Source: Sarocladium kiliense
Lineage: Eukaryota > Ascomycota > Sordariomycetes > Hypocreales > Sarocladiaceae
Assembly (NCBI GenBank): GCA_030734395.1
Contig: JAUZTG010000029.1
Location: forward strand, 868,001 to 932,000
Direction: 5' to 3'
DNA length: 64,000 nucleotides
Notes under the pieces: model-generated
Seen by the model: the letters and a program-made list of their open reading frames with translations, nothing else
Told to the model about the DNA's origin: nothing
The model's database searches: none
Translations under genes and position numbers: made by a program
Part shown: positions 19,906 through 31,492 of the stretch, in pieces
Layout of the letters: every line of letters begins with the position of its first letter
How positions within the stretch are numbered: position 1 is the stretch's first letter

Positions 19906-22591
19906 TCAGGTCTGCCAAACCCAGTCATAGGGCTCTTGCTCAGTGCTCGCATCGGTCAAAGTGTGATAGTCATCAAACAGACTGATCATAGACAGCACAT
20001 TGCTTGGCGAAGCTCGCTGTTCCCCAGAGTCAAAGGCCGTGGAGGTGGTATGCAACAGGATTCTTCCATCCAGAAGCTTGTCACTCTTGTGAGCTTGGCC
20101 GTTGATAGCAATTTCTGCACATGCTCCTGGTCTATCTTTGATTAGCTGCAGCATCTCGTGCAGCCGCTCAAATTCTTCAAGTCTGAAATGAGCAGGCACA
20201 TTGCCGTTTGCCACAAAGTCTTGAAGAAGGCTAAATGTGAGATCTAAAAACGAATTGCTATCATCGTCAACCTGGAGTGGCCATAATGTAGCACACAAGC
20301 TCACAACGAAGCCAGATGAGAAGGCGCAATCGAGCTCAAAAGGCAGGAAGGACTCTACTTGTGGTCAGTGCCTATATGCTGTGTAGACAACAGACTTGGT
20401 GATTACCTACCTAAAAGGTGGTGGGCCCTGAGCCTTTCTAATATGAGTAAGGACTTTTGAGCTGACTCTCTTGAAGATCGCAAAAGCGCCTGGATAGGTA
20501 TCGATACCTCCCTCGTTTCTGTTGTTGTGCTTCGCTGTAATCTCTCCTGGAGGAGATAAACCAGGATAGGTCGTGTTGCTATCAGAATGCACTGGCAGTC
20601 CTAGCGTTAATAAAGATTCTGTCTCTCGGGGGTCTGTCCATGCTACGGAAGGGAGCTTACCTGATGATACGAAAGGTTCAATGTTGCTGCTACACGAGAT
20701 ATCGGCCCAGTGCTTTCCATCTTGAGTTCTGGAGAGGCGTTGAGATCAACAGCCAAGCTAGCCATCTCTCGCAGGATGGCCTGAATATTTGGCAGGAAGC
20801 TAGAGCTGAGACTTTCATCAATCCCATATATCTCTATGATGAACAGTCTGGTAAGCAAAAGAAGAAGTCGAGATTTGGTAACGAAGGAATGAACATTTAG
20901 TCTTACTATTGATCACCTTGGCAGTAACTCGAGACAATTTGACGGACATCTCAAGCGCAGCTGCCTTTTGCATTGGTTGTCGTGGGATGTAAAGCTGTAC
21001 CGATATATCGGAGTCTTGGATAGAGCTTGGGACACCCATTAGCGATGATAGTCTAAGGTCAAGGATGTAGACTGTCCACCAGACGTTGCGTCGCCTTGCA
21101 GTGTCCAAGTCCTCGTCTAGATTCTCTCGGTGAAGGCCTTGACTAAGGGCAACTCGTAGTCCAAGTCCAACCTATGGTTTTCACTCGTACATCAGTATTG
21201 CATAAACCCGACGTTTGAGGAAGGTCCTGAGGCTGTTTCTTACATATACGTAGGCACTGTTCCTATGGTCTACAGCCTGTAGATACAATGCAATCGCACA
21301 GCAAACTTCAACGGTGGTGACGGGGTCCGAATAAAGTCCATTGGCATCGGGGAACAAATCGAGGGCTTGGTAGAAGTACTCGTAGCCGGCAGGTACTTCT
21401 CCAGGGACACGCCGAATAAGCAACGCCTTACCGAATGCCATGATCAGAAGATACTGTATGTACCACATGCGTGTGTTCTGAGTGAGGGCACTTGGTCCAA
21501 CGTTGTACAAGGCGAACATCCGATCCATGAAGGTGGTCTCTTCGAACAGGTGGTAGGTTTGGCCGATGTGAAACTTGACTGTATTTGTGAGATACATGGC
21601 GTAGTCCAAGGAAGGAAGACCATCCATGGAAACCGCATGATTGGTGAGATTGACCATATTTGGAAACTGGAGAGGGAGTGCGGTGCCATCGAGGTTGAGA
21701 GGGAGCTCCGGAGAGTCTGAATGCCCTATGAAGTCTCTAATGATAGTCATGACGTGGTGACCATATGCCCATGTCGAAGATGGCCCAAGAAATCCTTCCA
21801 GAGGGGCCGAGAAGATTAGAAGAGGATTACTATATTCTTGTATTATAAGGCAACCGTTGGTGGAGACTTACTTTTCCTACCACTGCGATCTGTGATGAAT
21901 TTGATAGGTGTAGTGACCAGCGGATTTCCCATGCTTCCAATCTCAGTCCCTGCTTCGTGAGCGGCTGCGTCTCCCTGAAGGTCGTCTTCCTCGTATTCCC
22001 TGTCACCTACCCCGTGTCGTTAGCATTCATGAGAAAAGCTTCAACGTTGGCTCATGTTACTAAATGCCAGTGGACCTTGGACCTTGCCATACCCGGTGCA
22101 GCAGGTGGCACTGCGAGATGCGACCGTTTGGGGCAAGGAGAACGAGTAGCTCCCTCGGCAGAAGCAGCCTTGCGCTTTAGGTCATTGAGATACTTTTCCG
22201 AAACCAGAATGCGGCGGCTGTCTTGCTCAAATACGCAATCCACCGACCGCTTCGCGCATGATACGCAGGGCTTGCTTCCTGAGCACCTGACCTTACGCTC
22301 CCGGCAGCGAACGCAACTACAAAGATGGGGGTGATGGTCAGCGGGATTATGTACGAGGCAGTTTCACCATGGTGCAGACAATTCCTCAAAAGCGAACCCC
22401 GAGAGACGGCAAGAGCATGAAGACTGAAGGAGATGGGCTTTGGTTGTCGCAGGTTCAAGAGCTGTCTCAAATCACTATACTTACGCAATAATGTGCCGTC
22501 TCCCGGTTTTGGGCGAAGAGCAACTGTTCTTCTGGGCTGCTACCTCCATCTCCTCCTCACGCGGTGACTGCTCGGTCAAGTGGATTGACAT
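19906..22591 (-). CDS. Zn2Cys6 fungal-specific transcription factor
   Basis: Eight exons: 22591-22485, 22316-22093, 22006-21872, 21794-21244, 21171-20907, 20833-20661, 20600-20411 and 20354-19906, giving 697 residues. The binuclear zinc cluster is complete: Cys37, 40, 47, 53, 56 and 63 with C-x2-C-x6-C-x5-C-x2-C-x6-C spacing, preceded by basic GRRHIIA. The cluster is split by a 168 bp intron just before Cys37. It is followed by a linker, the FLGPSSTWAYG motif common at the start of the regulatory region, and a fungal_trans (middle homology) domain with AYVYVGLGLRVALSQGLHRE and RRRNVWWTVYILDLRLSS. The protein should be a nuclear activator or repressor that binds CGG triplets. It lies next to the ACS symporter and oxoprolinase genes and is a natural candidate regulator of them; this is inference from position. 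Confidence 0.9.
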
Positions 22592-23933
22592 GACTGTATT
22601 TTGCGTGGGCTTCGTGGGCTTGATGCTTTTGTTCCAAGAAGACGTACGAGGTCATGCAATCCTTGGAGGTGCGCGAGTGAAGCGTAAGAAGAGGCAACAA
22701 GAGGGCTGGAGTCCATATTGGAGAGAAGCCGTCCCGCTTTTCCCTTATCTCGTGCTCTAAACTGGGAAGCGCAATTCGGAGAGAATCCGGGGCAATGTGC
22801 CCTCGAGTCAGTTAAATTGCCTAACAAGCGCCCGCTTTGGCTATCGGGCTAGGCCACCTACAAGGGCTACTGCTCCAGACGCAATATGCAGCGAACACTG
22901 CTAGTTCCAGGTTCTGCCATTACCAGTCTCTCAAGCTGCACTCTTGGAGGGAAGCGTAGTTTACTGTGAATACCCTTCTAAATAAATTCTGCAGCACTTA
23001 ATCTTCAGGAAACACAATTATATTGACCAGGAGGTTGTTATCTCTTCATGAAACGATGCAGAACACTCACGCGGCTGTTCGGTATCATACTGTGACTCTG
23101 CGGTCAGTTCTGCTTCGTGTTGCCTTAGCACATCTCCACGGCGACTTGTTGCTCAACAACTCCTCAATACTAAATTGGCCAGCTGTTTGACCTATGTGAG
23201 AGACACGGGCACCTGCCTGACAAACGATTCTCCCTTCGGAACGGTGTCCGAAGGCCACGTAGAGGCCATTCGGGCTTCGTCGCCGAGCCCCACAGATAGC
23301 AACAATCCTTATCGACGGAGGGCTTCGACGGAGGGTTCGACGGCGTCGATAGCCGTTAGGTATGGTAAGCAGCTAAGACAATCATTACAATACTGTGCGT
23401 CATGTATGACATCTACAAGAGAGATATCCTGCCGGCTACTAATTCAGTGTTCCCTCATAGACACTGCGCAGCGCTCACCTCGTGTATCTAGTTGCCTGCG
23501 ATCTGCTTTTACATAGTCACAGGCCAGACTTCAAGGCAGCCCGAGAGCATTCCTCACTGGGCCATCAGTTCAAGCGCGTATAGTTACCTCCTCCTATGCA
23601 GAGACTCTGAAAATTCCCTGATGATCAACCCTTGCTTAGAAGATGACCGGCTTGCCTTCGTGATGCCCTATACTGCCATATAGAGTATGGAAGAATGACT
23701 AAGGACATGGAATTATGAGGGCGCGGATATGGCATCAGTTATAATAGTAGTACGTTCAATAAAACGTGTTGTAAAGTATTTGCTTCCCGACCTCCAAGAT
23801 CTTAGCTTTCCATAACAAGCTTCCCCGATTCATCTGTATTGCCTCCTTGAACCTCCGAGTTGGAGAACTCTTTCGAATCCCTCTATACTTGGATAGGTTA
23901 CGCGTTTTCTTTCCATCGATAGATAAGAAAGAT
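22592..23933. other. Intergenic region upstream of the Zn2Cys6 gene
   Basis: This 1.34 kb non-coding stretch is the promoter of the regulator plus the 3' region of the symporter gene. It includes a perfect 8 bp inverted repeat at 23233-23254 and a short GC-rich run of near-repeats (CGACGGAGGG units around 23313-23345). The right part (about 23640-23930) is AT-rich. Short frames here show no family signal. Confidence 0.5.
23233..23254. repeat. Perfect 8 bp inverted repeat with a 6 base loop
   Basis: CCTTCGGA at 23233-23240 is followed after ACGGTG by its exact reverse complement TCCGAAGG at 23247-23254. It could be a hairpin, a dimeric protein site or chance. It is about 650 bp upstream of the transcription factor start. 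Confidence 0.7.
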
Positions 23934-25755
23934 TTAAAGGCGGTACTCAAAGTTCAGATCTCGGTCACCAGTAGTTTTCTGGCGGGTGTCTTCCCGTTCA
24001 CCGGCAAGGATTTGCTTCTTCTCTTTTGTCTTGCGCACCAAATAGAATAGGTGGAAACAGATTAAGATGTTTGCAACGATGATGGCTCCAAGAGAAAAGC
24101 CGTGGCCGAGGACGTACGGACTCTTCCGGTACACCTGTCCAGATACTATTCCAGCGGAGTTTCCAACCGTCTGCATGATGCCAATGGCTGTGGCACGGCG
24201 GTACTGAGGAGCCATGTTGACGTTGATCCAGGCAAGGTTGAGACCCGTTCCGTTGTAGACTGCGATCGTGCAGACAAAACAAGCGAAGTAGCGGACCGCA
24301 TCGTTCTTCACGCTTAGTAGCAGAATGTAACCGACAGCTCCCAACGTATTCGTGCCAAGGATGAACTTCATGTTGTATCAGCTGGGTACGTAGAAATGCA
24401 AAACGAATGTTGCATAGAACACTATATGGGGAGGGGTAAGTCTTACCGAAGCGCATTTCTGGTATTTGTCCGAAAAGTAGGCGAACGTGAAGAAAGCGAT
24501 TGCTCCCAAAATATAAACAGGAATCGTCAGGTAATTTGCGGCCAACCGGTCATGGCCCATAGCTGATAGAATCGCTGGTAGGAAGGTTCCGAAGCCATTC
24601 GTAAGGATGTTCTGACAGAATTGTGTTCCAGCCCTAAAGGATCGCAGCGTGTTAGCGAGGCAATGCATATGAGAAAGTGATATAAAGGCATCCTCAGGAA
24701 GCAAGATGGCGGTGTACGTACGAAAGCCACACCTTCATATCTGTGAATGCAAGGCGAATCTCCTCCCAGGAAAGTTTGTCCTCGCCCATATATGCCAAGC
24801 GCTCCACATGTCGGATTTGCATCACCTTGCGCTCCTCTTCATTTAAAAAGTAGGCCTTGCGGACATCACTGGGCATACCAAACCAGATAGCCAGGGCACA
24901 GACGAGGCTGAAGGCCCCTTCAATCAGATAGACCCATCTGCAGAGAGACATTGTTAGTGTTTCTGCGTCCACAAAGAAACTGAGATCTCCTCTATCAAGT
25001 AAATGAAGAGTTCTTACGCATGACATACCTCCAGCCAGGGTAGCCTCCGATTCCATCCATTTGGAGAAGTCCGTAGGCAAGCAGACCACCGATTGCCCCT
25101 GAGAGCGCCGTGCAAGAGACCAGATACGACACACGTCTAGCCATCTCGTTGCGCTTGTAGACAAGTGTGAGGTACATATTCAGAGAAGGAAATAGGCCAC
25201 CTTCTGCCGCCCCTAGGACCAGGCGGCAAGCATAGAGACCGCCAACATTGACAATGAGCCCGTTGGCTATGGTCGCAGCCGTCCATACGATGCACAAAGC
25301 AGTCAAGATATAACGAGGCGAAAAGCGCTTGACGAGGATGACACAGGGGATTTCGACTAAGATGTAGCTGATGAAGAAGATGGACACCGCGGTAGAATAC
25401 TGGCTTTCAGATGCTCCAATTGCCTCCGGCATACCAGCGACCTTGACATTGCCTGCAAGTCTTCCATTAGCCCGTGTCACCAAGGTATTAGAGTGTCAGA
25501 AACAACAGAATCGCCAGTGAGTCTGCTGTAAAGAGGGAAGTGGAAAACCTTCATACCGATGTTGGCTCTGTCAATAAAACATGACAGGTAGACAATGAAT
25601 AAAACCGGAGTTATATAAAGGTCGAGTTTTGCAACAACCTTGCGCTCCGCTTCCTGGTAATCGCGCAAGGTAAAGTCGCCTGCGTCTCCTAGTTCAGGAG
25701 CCTCTTTCATGCGTGTAGTGTCGTCACGCGTGATTGCCGAGTCTTTCATTTCCAT
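23934..25755 (-). CDS. MFS transporter of the anion:cation symporter family (DAL5/allantoate-permease type)
   Basis: Five exons: 25755-25557, 25452-25029, 24937-24722, 24633-24447 and 24365-23934, giving 485 residues with about 12 membrane segments. The N-terminal DLYITPVLFIVYLSCFIDRANIG is the typical first segment of the ACS family (Dal5, Tna1, Liz1, Seo1), whose members carry organic anions such as allantoate, nicotinate, pantothenate and dipeptides with protons. Further family marks are SQYSTAVSIFFISYILVEIP and RLVLGAAEGGLFPSLNMYLT. The acceptor at 24366 (ATGAAG|TTC) was chosen over an upstream CAG because only it keeps frame. It is divergent from the oxoprolinase gene across 808 bp, which suggests that it imports that enzyme's substrate. 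Confidence 0.88.
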
Positions 25756-26563
25756 TGCATGAGCTGCTATGGTGCTCGACCAGGAACGAGAAGTGAACAG
25801 AATGTGAATGGCTTAACGATAAGAAGAGTGGTAAGATCAGAGAGAATGAGTTTGTTGTTGTGTGAGAACAGCTTAGGAGCACATGTCTGTGGTTACGTAT
25901 ACTTATGAATCCTTTTAATGTCACTTTGGGTGGCTTTCAGGGCGCGGTCAGTTTAGGGAGACGGCCTTATCGAAAAGAACAAGGCCATTGAGATTGATGA
26001 CTCGGGCAACCTGTCCGTCTATCACCTCTATTGGAAATGTCCACTTGGAGGGAATCCGGGGTTGCGGAGAGACAGCTCAATCCCACGCACTAATGAAGAT
26101 AGCAAAGATAGTACCATGGAGTCGATAAAGCGATCCGTGAAACGGGAATAGCATATCGTGCAGTGTTATCCAACCCCGGGATACTGCTCTGGCGAGCAGA
26201 ATCGCCTCACTCGGAGACTGATCCGGACCCGGCCACCTATTCCGCAATCTGAACTTCGGCGTGCGGGGCCGGCGCTCCACTACATAGCATGTTGATGCTA
26301 TCGAGCGGACCAACTGGTTGGGGTCCATAGATGCGTTGGGTGCAGGAAGGAATACAATTATTAGCCGATGGAACCGCGATATGTAAGAGATAAGGAGGAG
26401 CATAAGAGAGAGGACGGTATTTCAAGCACCAGGATATCAAAGCTGAAAGAAGCGATCGGCACTAAATCCGTTGTCGCAAGAGTCGGCCGACGTTTCTTCG
26501 CAAGAATCACTTCTGCTTCAACAGTGGCAGCTGCCTGGAGAGCACGGCACCTATTACCACAGC
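25756..26563. promoter_or_regulatory. Divergent promoter of symporter and oxoprolinase with GATA and CGG sites
   Basis: This 808 bp interval separates the divergent start codons. It contains three exact GATAAG sites, the consensus for AreA/Nit2-type nitrogen GATA factors: 25818-25823 (+), 25966-25971 (- strand, reads CTTATC) and 26389-26394 (+). About 0.4 would be expected by chance on both strands. One GATAAA occurs near 26124. A CGG-N8-CCG inverted triplet, the type of site bound by Zn2Cys6 dimers, is at 26212-26225. That these sites act on both genes is inference. Confidence 0.5.
26212..26225. promoter_or_regulatory. CGG-N8-CCG candidate Zn2Cys6 binding site
   Basis: CGG at 26212-26214 and CCG at 26223-26225 form an inverted pair separated by eight bases. 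Zn2Cys6 dimers bind such pairs with spacing set by their linker. It lies 339 bp upstream of the oxoprolinase start. Chance occurrence cannot be excluded. Confidence 0.35.
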
Positions 26564-29500
26564 ATGGGTTCTATTCCAGCGCAGGTCCCGAAGCTTCGGA
26601 TAGCTATTGGTATGTGCATCAGCTACACATTGTTCACAACATTTTGTGCTAACTGTAAACATACAAGATCGTGGCGGTACCTTTACGGATGTGTACGCTT
26701 ATGCCCCTGGCACGAGCCATGAGCAAGCATTCAAGCTTCTCTCCGTAGACCCGCGCAGCTACGACGATGCGCCAACAGAGGGCATTCGAAGGGCCTTGGA
26801 GGTTTATCTAGGCACACCATTCCCCCGTGGCAACCCTATTGATACTTCCGATATCGAATCTATCCGGATGGGTACCACCATTGCCACAAACGCCTTGCTC
26901 GAGCGTCAAGGCGAAAGAGTGGCATTGTTAACAACGAAGGGGTTTAGGGACCTTCTCGTTATTGGCAATCAGGCGCGGCCCCATATCTTCGACTTGTCTG
27001 TACAGAAGCTGGAGACCCTGTACGATATGGTGGTTGAAATTGATGAGAGAGTCACAATGGAAGAGTTCTTGGAGAATCCAGAAAAGTCCCCGATCGATAT
27101 CGACAGCGATCCTGATCTAGTTCGTGGTCTGACGGGCGAGCCAGTCCGAATCCTTAAGACCCCTAACCTTGATGTCGTCAGAGCACAGCTGGAGAGACTG
27201 AGATCAGAGGGGTTCCAAAGCCTCGCTCTGTGCTTGATCCACTCATACCTCTATACACGACACGAAGACCAGATCGCCAACCTTGCAAGAGACATGGGCT
27301 TCGACGTCTCAGTCTCTTCCGAGCTACAGCCTACAGTAAGTTCTATGGTCTTCCCAGTAGTGAAGAGGCGAAGACCACACCTTCTTCTTTGCTATGTATG
27401 GTCTGTACTAAGCAATTCCTATAGATCAAGATGGTATCCAGGGGCAACTCTACAACAGCTGATGCCTATCTATCTCCGCTCATCCGTCGCTACGTGCGGA
27501 AATTCGGAGAAGGCTTCTTGGGTGGCCTGGACGCTCTTGCCGACAAGCTACTCTTTATGCAAAGTGACGGTGGTCTGTGTTTCTGGCAAAACTTCTCAGG
27601 CCTGCGCGCTATTCTCTCCGGGCCAGCAGGAGGGGTCATCGGCTATGCTCAGTCATGCTATGACAAGAACACCAAGGAGCCACTCCTTGGCTTCGATATG
27701 GGCGGAACATCTACAGATGTGAGCCGCTTTCAGGAGTCATATTCGCACGTCTTCGAGACAGAGACCGCCGAGATTACTCTCCAAGTGCCGCAACTTGACA
27801 TTAATACTGTCGCAGCCGGCGGTGGTAGTATTCTACATTGGACAAACGGCCTCTTTGCTATTGGGCCTGATTCTGCTGGCGCACATCCCGGCCCCGTGTG
27901 CTACCGGAAGGGAGGTCCTTTGACTGTTACCGACGCCAATCTTTTCTTAGGCCGCCTACTTCCAGAATACTTTCCCTCCATCTTTGGCCCGGACGAGAAT
28001 GAGCCCTTGGACTACGATGCAACGGCAAGAGCATTCATCGAGCTGACGATGAAGATCAACTCTGAGGAAAACATGGATCTCACACCAGAGGAGGTAGCGA
28101 GTGGTTTCCTTCGTGTGGCCAACGAGAGCATGAGCCGGCCTATTCGTTCTCTAACCGAGGGTCGAGGCATCCGCACGGTAGACCACACCCTCGTGAGCTT
28201 TGGTGGAGCTGGCGGCCAACATGCGTGCGATGTTGCAGACACCCTCGGGATCAAGAAGTCAGCTATCCACCGTTTCTCTTCCATCCTCTCTGCTTACGGT
28301 ATTGCCCTTGGAGACCTGACGCATGATGTTCAACTCCCTAAGACTGACACTCTGAAAAACATATCCGCGGACTTCGATGGCGAGTTTTTCAAGCTGCTTG
28401 AAGATGGGCAGGCTGTCTTGAGTACTCAAGGATTCTCTTCCAAGGCTATTAGCCATGAGCTTTTCCTCAACTTGCGCTATGCCGGCACAAACAGCTCTCT
28501 CATGACTGAGAAACCAGCTGAATCCTGGGATTTTGCTGGGGCATTCAGACAACAACATCTTGAGGAGTTCGGCTTCACCATGGATCGGGAGATCTTAGTC
28601 GACGATATTCGTGTACGGACCGTTGGTAAAACCACAGGCCATATATTCCCCAGTATCTCAGAAAGTCTGAACTCGGTAAAGATCAACACCTTGTCTGGCA
28701 AGAAGAGCACGCACTCTACGAAGCTCTACAGTTCGGAGTCTGGTTCTTGGATTGATGTCTACCTCTACAAACTTGATGATCTCGCACCGGGTGACAGGAT
28801 TGAGGGCCCTAGCATCATCCTGGATCAGACGCAGACCATCTTGGTCAAATCGTCATGGGTTGCCACTGTTCTTCCTCGCCACCTCCTTCTAGAGAAGGTA
28901 TCGCAAGACAGCAACGATCTGCCTCAGGAAGAGGATGACAAGGTTGATCCGATCCAACTTTCCGTTTTCGGCCACCGTTTCATGTCTATTGCTGAGCAGA
29001 TGGGTCGATCTTTAGAGAAGACATCCGTCTCGATCAACATCAAGGAGAGACTTGACTACTCATGCGCTATCTTCAGCGCCACGGGTGGGCTCGTCGCCAA
29101 TGCGCCCCATATCCCTTGTCACCTGGGTGCTATGAGCTTCGCTGTGGCTTATCAAGCTGAGAGGTGGGGGAACGGTCTCAAGCCAGGTGATGTCCTGGTT
29201 TCTAATCATCCCGTCGCTGGAGGATCTCACCTTCCTGATGTCAATGTTATTACCCCCGTCATTGATGAGGAAACCCATGAGGTCTTATTCTGGGTCGCCT
29301 CCCGAGCTCACCACGCGGATATCGGCGGCATCGCCGCTGGTTCAATGCCTCCTCACTCAAAAGAGATCTTCCAAGAAGGTGCAGCTTTCATGTCCTTCAA
29401 GTTAATCGAAGGAGGGCGGTTCAATGAGGAGGAACTGCGGGACATCATGTTGATCAAACCTGCGACGTATCCTGGATGCACTGGCACACGTACGTGGAAT

Positions 29501-30794
29501 GACAACGTCAGTGATCTCAAGGCCCAAGCAGCAGCAAACTTGAAGGGTATTCGCTTGATACAGGAGTGCATCAAGGAGTACAGCCTACCAACTGTTCAGG
29601 TAAGAGAAACATACATTCCTAGCACAAGCCCTATGATAGGACTACAGTGTACAGGCTATATGAGACGATTTAAGACTAATGATCTGGAAAAATAGAAATA
29701 CATGAAGGCCATCCAGTCTAACGCTGAGAGGGTCGTTAGGAATCTCCTCCGTCGGGTACACGATGAGTTTTCCGGCTTGCCCTTAGAAGCAGTGGACTAT
29801 CTCGACGACGGCTCTATGATGAAGCTGAAGATCAGCATTGATCGCGAGGAAGGCTCAGCGACATTCGACTTCACCGGCACTACTGGCGAGATCTACGGGA
29901 ACCTAAATGCTCCCCGTGCCATCACCTTCAGTGCTATTATTTACGTTCTTCGCAGTCTTGTGAACGAGGACATTCCTCTAAACCAAGGCTGTCTTACACC
30001 TATCAAGGTCATTCTCGAAGATGGGACTTTCCTGTCACCATCAGCAGGTGCAGCTACTGTGGGAGGTAACACAGATACCTCCCAGCGTGTTACAGATTTA
30101 GTTTTGCAGGCTTTTCAGGCTGCGGCTGCGAGCCAAGGTACCTGTAACAACCTGACATTCGGGTATGGTGGCCAGTCTATTCATGGCAAAGTGCAACCTG
30201 GTTTCGGCTACTACGAGGTATTATGACCTTTGCTGACTACCTTCATTCCTTCACATAATGATTGCCACACAATTGCTAACTCACCATACTCTAGACCATT
30301 GCTGGGGGGTCCGGAGCTGGTCCGAGTTGGAAGGGTCAGTCGGGCGTTCACGTCCACATGACCAACACACGAATCACCGACCCCGAGTCCCTGGAGAGGC
30401 GGTATCCTTGTATTCTGCGAGAGTTCTCTATTCGCGAGGGTTCCGGTGGTAAGGGTAAATATCCCGGAGGTGATGGTTGTGTTCGCGACATTGAGTTCCG
30501 GCGCGAAGTCGAGGTTTCTGTCCTCGCAGAGCGCCGTTCCATGGCACCTCCAGGCATCTGTGGCGGAGGGTCTGGCGCCAGGGGTGAGAATGTGTGGGTG
30601 CGTCATGATGAGTTTGGCACAAGGTATATTCAGCTTGGTGGGAAGAATATGTGCGTCATGAAGAAGGGTGATAGGATCATCATTCGTAAGTCTTCCTCCC
30701 TGTCAGCGTCACACACGGGCCATCTTGAAAACTAACTCATTTCAAAGGCAGTCCTGGTGGTGGTGCATACGGCAAGGTAGATGCGTCCGCATAA
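26564..30794 (+). CDS. ATP-dependent 5-oxoprolinase / hydantoinase (HyuA-HyuB fusion)
   Basis: Six exons: 26564-26609, 26668-27335, 27425-29599, 29696-30217, 30295-30685 and 30748-30794, giving 1282 residues, the normal size of eukaryotic OXP1. The family opens 5-oxo-L-proline to glutamate with ATP; bacterial relatives hydrolyse hydantoins or carboxylate acetone. The N-terminal ATP-binding motif is DRGGTFTDV (16-24) and the second phosphate motif is GFDMGGTSTDVSRF (about 330). The HyuA part ends near 735 and the HyuB part runs from about 745 (SVFGHRFMSIAEQMGRSLEK) through SNHPVAGGSHLPDV to KGKYPGGDGCVRDIEF and the PGGGAYG end. The substrate cannot be fixed from sequence. The adjoining ACS symporter and GATA sites suggest use of an external cyclic amide or amino acid as a nitrogen source rather than only glutathione turnover. 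Confidence 0.92.
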
Positions 30795-30963
30795 AGCACT
30801 GCATCACAGGTAGCGGGTGGTAGTCCGGTTGCATTGTGTCAGAGATCAGTGCCATTTAGTTCATACTAGGCAACGCTCTTCAGAAGCAGATGACTCTTTT
30901 TATGGATGAAAGGTTAATACGTTTTGCGCTCTAGATAATTTAATCTGCTGATGCTCCAGTACC

Positions 30964-31492
30964 TTACACACCCAGTGAAGCCCACAAGGCAAGCCCACCA
31001 ACAACCCATGGAAACATCATCCTCACACCCATTTGCCAATTGAACTGCTTGAGAAGATCGAGAGTCTTCTTCTCCTCAGAGAGCAGTGCACTTCCCTCTG
31101 CCTTTCCCGCAGCCACCGCCAGCAATTTGTCTGAGGGCGGCAACATGACCTTCCTGACCCATACCCACCCGATCGGCATGATGCCCGCCCCTGTTGCCCA
31201 GATCTTCCAAGACAAGCCGGCCTTGTTCTCCAAGTGCTCGATGTAGCCAAGACTGCCGATGACGATGAAGGTGGCCAAGTCCGCTAATGGCACCGTAGCC
31301 GAGAGGGTCCAGTAGTAGAACTCCCATTGCTTTTGCGGCGTCTTGGGGTGACTTGGACACCGTGGGATATATTGCAGGCAGTAGGCGGTAAGCCGTAGTC
31401 ATGCTTCCGGCATTCCAGAGACTTCCAGCAATCGCCAAGCTCTTCAACACAGGGAGGTAGGCAGCGGCGCTGAGCTCGTGGGTGGAAGACAT
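30964..31492 (-). pseudogene. DUF1772 / anthrone-oxygenase-like membrane protein with an apparent 1-base frameshift
   Basis: The start MSSTHELSAAAYLPVLKSLA lies at 31492. The frame then carries AGSLWNAGSMTTAYRLLPA (first membrane segment) to SPQDAAK. From there the family-like sequence continues in another frame as QWEFYYWTLSATVPLADLA, then FIVIGSLGYIEHLENKAG, ATGAGIMPIGWVWVRKVMLP, and MMFPWVVGGLALWASLGV to the stop at 30964. The switch falls at about 31325-31336, where one extra base in the AAAAGCAATGG context would explain it. The only GT-AG pair that would repair the frame gives a 31 bp intron, which is very short for fungi and has no branch site. The repaired protein would have about 175 residues and four membrane segments, as in DUF1772. 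It may be a real frameshift, a sequencing error or an unusual intron. Function is unknown. Confidence 0.6.

Noticed and set aside
31337..31367. 31 bp GT-AG intron that would repair the DUF1772 frame
   Set aside because: Too short for known fungal introns, has no branch site, and removes a family-like segment (VSKSPQDAAK).
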